From NCBI GenBank assembly GCA_009792885.1, contig WMCF01000018.1, forward strand, positions 8,795,699 to 8,859,698: a DNA stretch of 64,000 nucleotides, given 5' to 3'. Below are positions 61,001 to 64,000 of this stretch, one piece after another; position 1 is the first letter of the stretch; each line of letters opens with the position of its first letter. A model generated the notes under the pieces. That model made no database searches and had not been told where the DNA came from. It saw nothing but the letters and a program-made list of their open reading frames with translations. The stretch is from Eremophila alpestris peregrina (Eukaryota > Chordata > Aves > Passeriformes > Alaudidae). The position numbers and the translations under genes are program-made.

Positions 61001-61288
61001 TCTTTACATCTCAGTATTTAGGATATATTAAGAATTGTCCCTTAACTCAGGGGAATAAACCCCTCCTCACGTTCAGCAGCTGTCCCATGAAAACAAGTTC
61101 ATTAGGTTTTGAGAAGCATTTAGAAATTGTGGCAGTAAATGCTAGAAAAGGACACAAGAGAAAATTAAACAGCATCTGAAGAGAGTGCCAGACTAAGGCC
61201 CAAGGCCATACATTAAACAATGGGCAGAAAATCAAACATTGAAGAGCTTTTCATTAAAGGACTGTGAGCACAGGAAGAAGGGTTCTCT

Positions 61289-61290
<2 letters not shown>
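58067..61290. other. Non-coding AT-rich stretch
   Basis: About 3.2 kb with no gene recognised. A perfect POU octamer ATGCAAAT is at 58794-58801, and a pair of AT palindromes is at 59800-59890. The last 250 bases, before the poly-A run, hold an ATTAAA at 61253-61258. Confidence 0.5.
59800..59890. repeat. Two AT-rich palindromes 50 bp apart
   Basis: The first, 59800-59820, has perfect 10-bp arms 'tttaatttag' and 'ctaaattaaa' around one T. The second, 59872-59890, has 8-bp arms 'tcagttta' and 'taaactga' around 'atg'. They may be protein-binding sites or simple AT-rich coincidences; their nearness makes them worth noting. Confidence 0.8.

Positions 61291-61338
<48 letters not shown>
61291..61338 (+). 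repeat. Uninterrupted poly-A run, 48 nt
   Basis: Forty-eight A in a row with no interruption, much the longest homopolymer in the window. An ATTAAA polyadenylation-type hexamer lies 33 bases upstream of its start (61253-61258). This would fit a processed retrocopy tail, but the upstream sequence is not recognisable as any mRNA or small RNA, and CR1, the bird LINE, does not normally leave poly-A tails. It may be a plain microsatellite. Its exact length is uncertain, as such runs are hard to sequence. Confidence 0.9.
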
Positions 61339-61339
<1 letters not shown>

Positions 61340-64000
61340 CAAACACAACCACAGTGACATGCAATCATTTAATTAAAGATGCACAAAATGCTCAAGGAAA
61401 TTAGAGTAATGAATACAAGAAAAAAATTAATGGATTCATTACTAATGACAAGTCCAGCACTGTTGATATTTTTTGAGTGCCTGACATGGTGGTGGTTCCT
61501 CTGATGTATATTGTAATACCAAGCAGAGGTATCTAAAGGAGCCCTGAGAAATCCATATCAGCAACTGAAAGTTTACAGCAGGGTGAGCAATCAGTAGACA
61601 AATTAGTTCTGACTAATGTGAGTGATCAGCAGCTGAAAGCTTGTACTGCATCAGGGCAACAACGTGCTCATGGTACCCTCAGCTCCTGCACAAGAGCATT
61701 GCACTGAGCCCTGCAGTTTGGCACAAGGGACCCTCATCCCCTGGGCAGACACAGCCCTGGGGAGGCACTGATTTAGATCAACTGTGGGTTTGGTGGCATG
61801 TGGAATTCCAGCTCAAATAACCATAAAAATCCTGAGTCTGCAGCACATCTTAGCACTTTGAAGCAGTATGAGCTCTACTGCTTGATCTTTGCTGTCTTGA
61901 GAAGTAGAAAAAAAAAAAAAAAGAAGAATTTTAGTGCCTCACAGTTTGGACATTTTGTTGGGTGAATGATTCCTAACACAATGTCTTTTAGCCCAGGGCT
62001 TAGAAAAACCATCAGGAACAGAAAGCTCAAGTAAGATTATGGGATATAGCAAGAACACTTCATCTTAACAGCAGTGTAGAAACAATATCAGATGGCTTTT
62101 ATTGCATAACCAAAATCTTCTGGAAAATCTGCCCAATACAATCCAGGGATTTAAATGTTCCTTAAAAATCAAATGCCACACAGGAACAGAAGCCAGCTTC
62201 CTAACTCCCAGCCATGTGCCACAGCCATGGGTTTGGCTGACTTACTGCTCACGTGCAGCTTGCCTTCCCTCTGCTGCTGGCATGAGACACCTGGGGATTC
62301 CTTTGGCAACTTCCACCCTATCCAACATCACCCCTGTGCTGTGCACCCAATGCACCCCTCTGCACTTGTGCAAAGCTGTCAGCTGCATCCTCTGCCCCCA
62401 ACCACACTGACAGAGCACCCCCAGCAGTGCTTCCCCTCAGCATTCCAGAAAGCACCACTTCTGCTCTTCCCCTCCTGCACTGCTCAGAAAAGGAGAGTGC
62501 CCTTCCCCTCTCCCAGTGCTGGAATGATTGGTAAGAAATCTGCTGCCTCAGAGCAGTCCTGCTACATTAAACCTCTTCCCACTCACGGGTGTCATCACTT
62601 GATGTGGAGAAGTGGCTGCATTAAAGCAGTCTGTGCCATGGGTCAGCTTCTCAGGGCCAGACACAGCAAAGGACACAGCTGCTCACAAGCCATTCCTACA
62701 CTGGCAACACTCAGAGCCCACCCTGAGCTTTAAAACTCAGCACCAGGGATACTGAGGGGAAGAAGCAAACAGGAATTGCCTGGCTTTGCCTGTGGTACAC
62801 CTGCTTGGGTCATTTTTGCACTCACCATCTGCTGAGGAGCAGAGCCCTGCATCCCAGCACTCCTAACACCACCATCACACCCAGCCATGTTCACTTTGCC
62901 TCAGTTTTCTTCCCAACTCTCCTGTGTTTGCTGTGTTCAGGAAGGAAAGGAGAGAAGAGACCCCTCCTGGGTCTGCAGGAACAGCCAAGAGCTCAGCCCA
63001 GGAGATGGGGTTTGGAACAAGGCTGAGAGTGAACTCCAGACTTCTCACTAGACAAATGCCACACATTGATGGGCAGTTTTGCTCCTCCAGGTGGGGCCTC
63101 TAAAACAATTTGTGTTTCATTTCTGAAATATTCCAATGCTCATCAAACCCACACTGAACCCACACAGTGCAGTGAGCCATTGAAGGGCACCAAGTGTGTT
63201 CCTACACGAAGTGAACTCCTGCTCTGCCTGTTTGTGAGTCACAGAGAGATTTTATGAACTTGTGTGCTTACAGCTGAGCAATCCTGTCATGTGAGCAGCA
63301 CTTCTTCCCCTGTGGCTCAGGGGTGATTTGTATTAAAAAGGGAAAATACCCAGTAAGGCTGTTCAAACTCAGCTCAGTGTTCTCAATCATTTGAATGTGC
63401 TGAGCCACTAAATTCTCTTCAGATACCAAAACCTACAGCTCACACACTCTGGAGATAATGTTCATCCACTGTAGAGGTCCTATAACAGAAAACAAACTGT
63501 CTGATATTCTGAGTTTCTCATCCATAGGCTTTTCTTTGCAAACTGTATTTGCTATAGACATAGCCAAAGCTACTGTCTATGAAGGACTCTGGGAAGAAAT
63601 AATAAAGCCAAGCAAAAGAAAATAACAATTCTACAACAACAAGAGAAAAAGAACTGCACTGAATTAGATTTTCCCACACAGAATATTTGCAGGATAAATG
63701 TCTCTAGATGCTGCTGCCCTCCTGGTGACAGACCTCTTGACATCTTGCCTCTGGAAATGGCAAAGTGTTTGGCCTACAGGGGAGGCAGCTGCAAATGCTT
63801 AGAGAAATACCACAGACATCTGACACAAGTTGTTTGAAATGCTGCAATCAAGAGACTCTCAAATAAACCTGACTGAACTGTCTTAAAAACATGTTCAAAG
63901 GACAGACTCAGCCTTGAATAACCCATTTTACTGTGATTATTATTTTAAAACAGACACAGAGTCTAATAACCTTTACCTCTTCTGAAGATTCTTTGAAAAT
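61339..64000. other. Non-coding stretch to the window end
   Basis: About 2.7 kb. There is an A15 run at 61908-61922. The C-rich part at 62150-62760 has two overlapping plus-strand frames (up to 192 codons) with Pro-, His- and Cys-rich translations that match nothing and have no splice or start context. No repeat or RNA gene recognised. Confidence 0.5.
61908..61922 (+). repeat. Poly-A run, 15 nt
   Basis: A short homopolymer followed by GAAGAA. No retrocopy recognised in front of it. Confidence 0.9.

Noticed and set aside
62155..62733. 192-codon plus-strand frame, Pro/His/Cys-rich
   Set aside because: C-rich DNA with few stop codons; another plus frame overlaps it, there is no known family, and no splice or start context.

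Overview
This window reads as vertebrate nuclear DNA from a bird, probably a songbird. The evidence is the repeats. There are several CR1 LINE tails carrying the avian CR1 3' end (GATTCTATG-type terminus, 'ggtttgggttggaaggga' on the antisense strand), and two solo LTRs that I recognise as avian ERVK and ERVL types; the ERVL one resembles LTRs I know from zebra finch. The DNA is AT-rich and CpG-poor, there is no dense coding, and no reading frame exceeds about 190 codons. I see no bacterial, phage or organellar features.

No protein-coding gene can be supported with confidence. The window is best described as a large intron or intergenic desert. The single best coding hint is an intron-flanked open block at 4625-4753: 43 codons, a pyrimidine tract plus AG in front, and GTGAGA behind, with length divisible by three. 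I cannot assign it to a family. All other reading frames look like chance, or lie inside repeats.

Layout: 1-9.5 kb is mostly unique sequence with one short CR1 tail (3154-3333) and the candidate exon. From 9.5 to 19.8 kb there is one CR1 tail (9500-9873), a perfect hairpin (13227-13250), and a segment with locally more CpG and a 13-bp inverted repeat (14811-15026) that may be regulatory. From 19.8 to 31 kb there are a solo ERVL LTR, a triple RUNX-like motif, a 9-bp tandem repeat, a decayed CR1, a cluster of four small palindromes, and a solo ERVK LTR. From 31 to 43 kb there is a palindrome with forkhead-like arms, and the richest repeat zone: two clear CR1 copies, two very old CR1/L3-like fragments and a MIR fragment. 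From 43 to 64 kb there is a G-rich block that could form a quadruplex, one CR1 tail, a (TGGA)n microsatellite, a 35-bp minisatellite, an AT palindrome pair and a 48-nt poly-A run.

I found no new biological system. The items most worth checking are the candidate exon, the G-rich/GC-box block at 44.25 kb, the CpG inverted repeat near 15 kb, the RUNX-like triplet at 23.2 kb, the palindrome cluster at 30 kb and the long poly-A at 61.3 kb. All repeat names come from remembered consensus sequences, not from a search.
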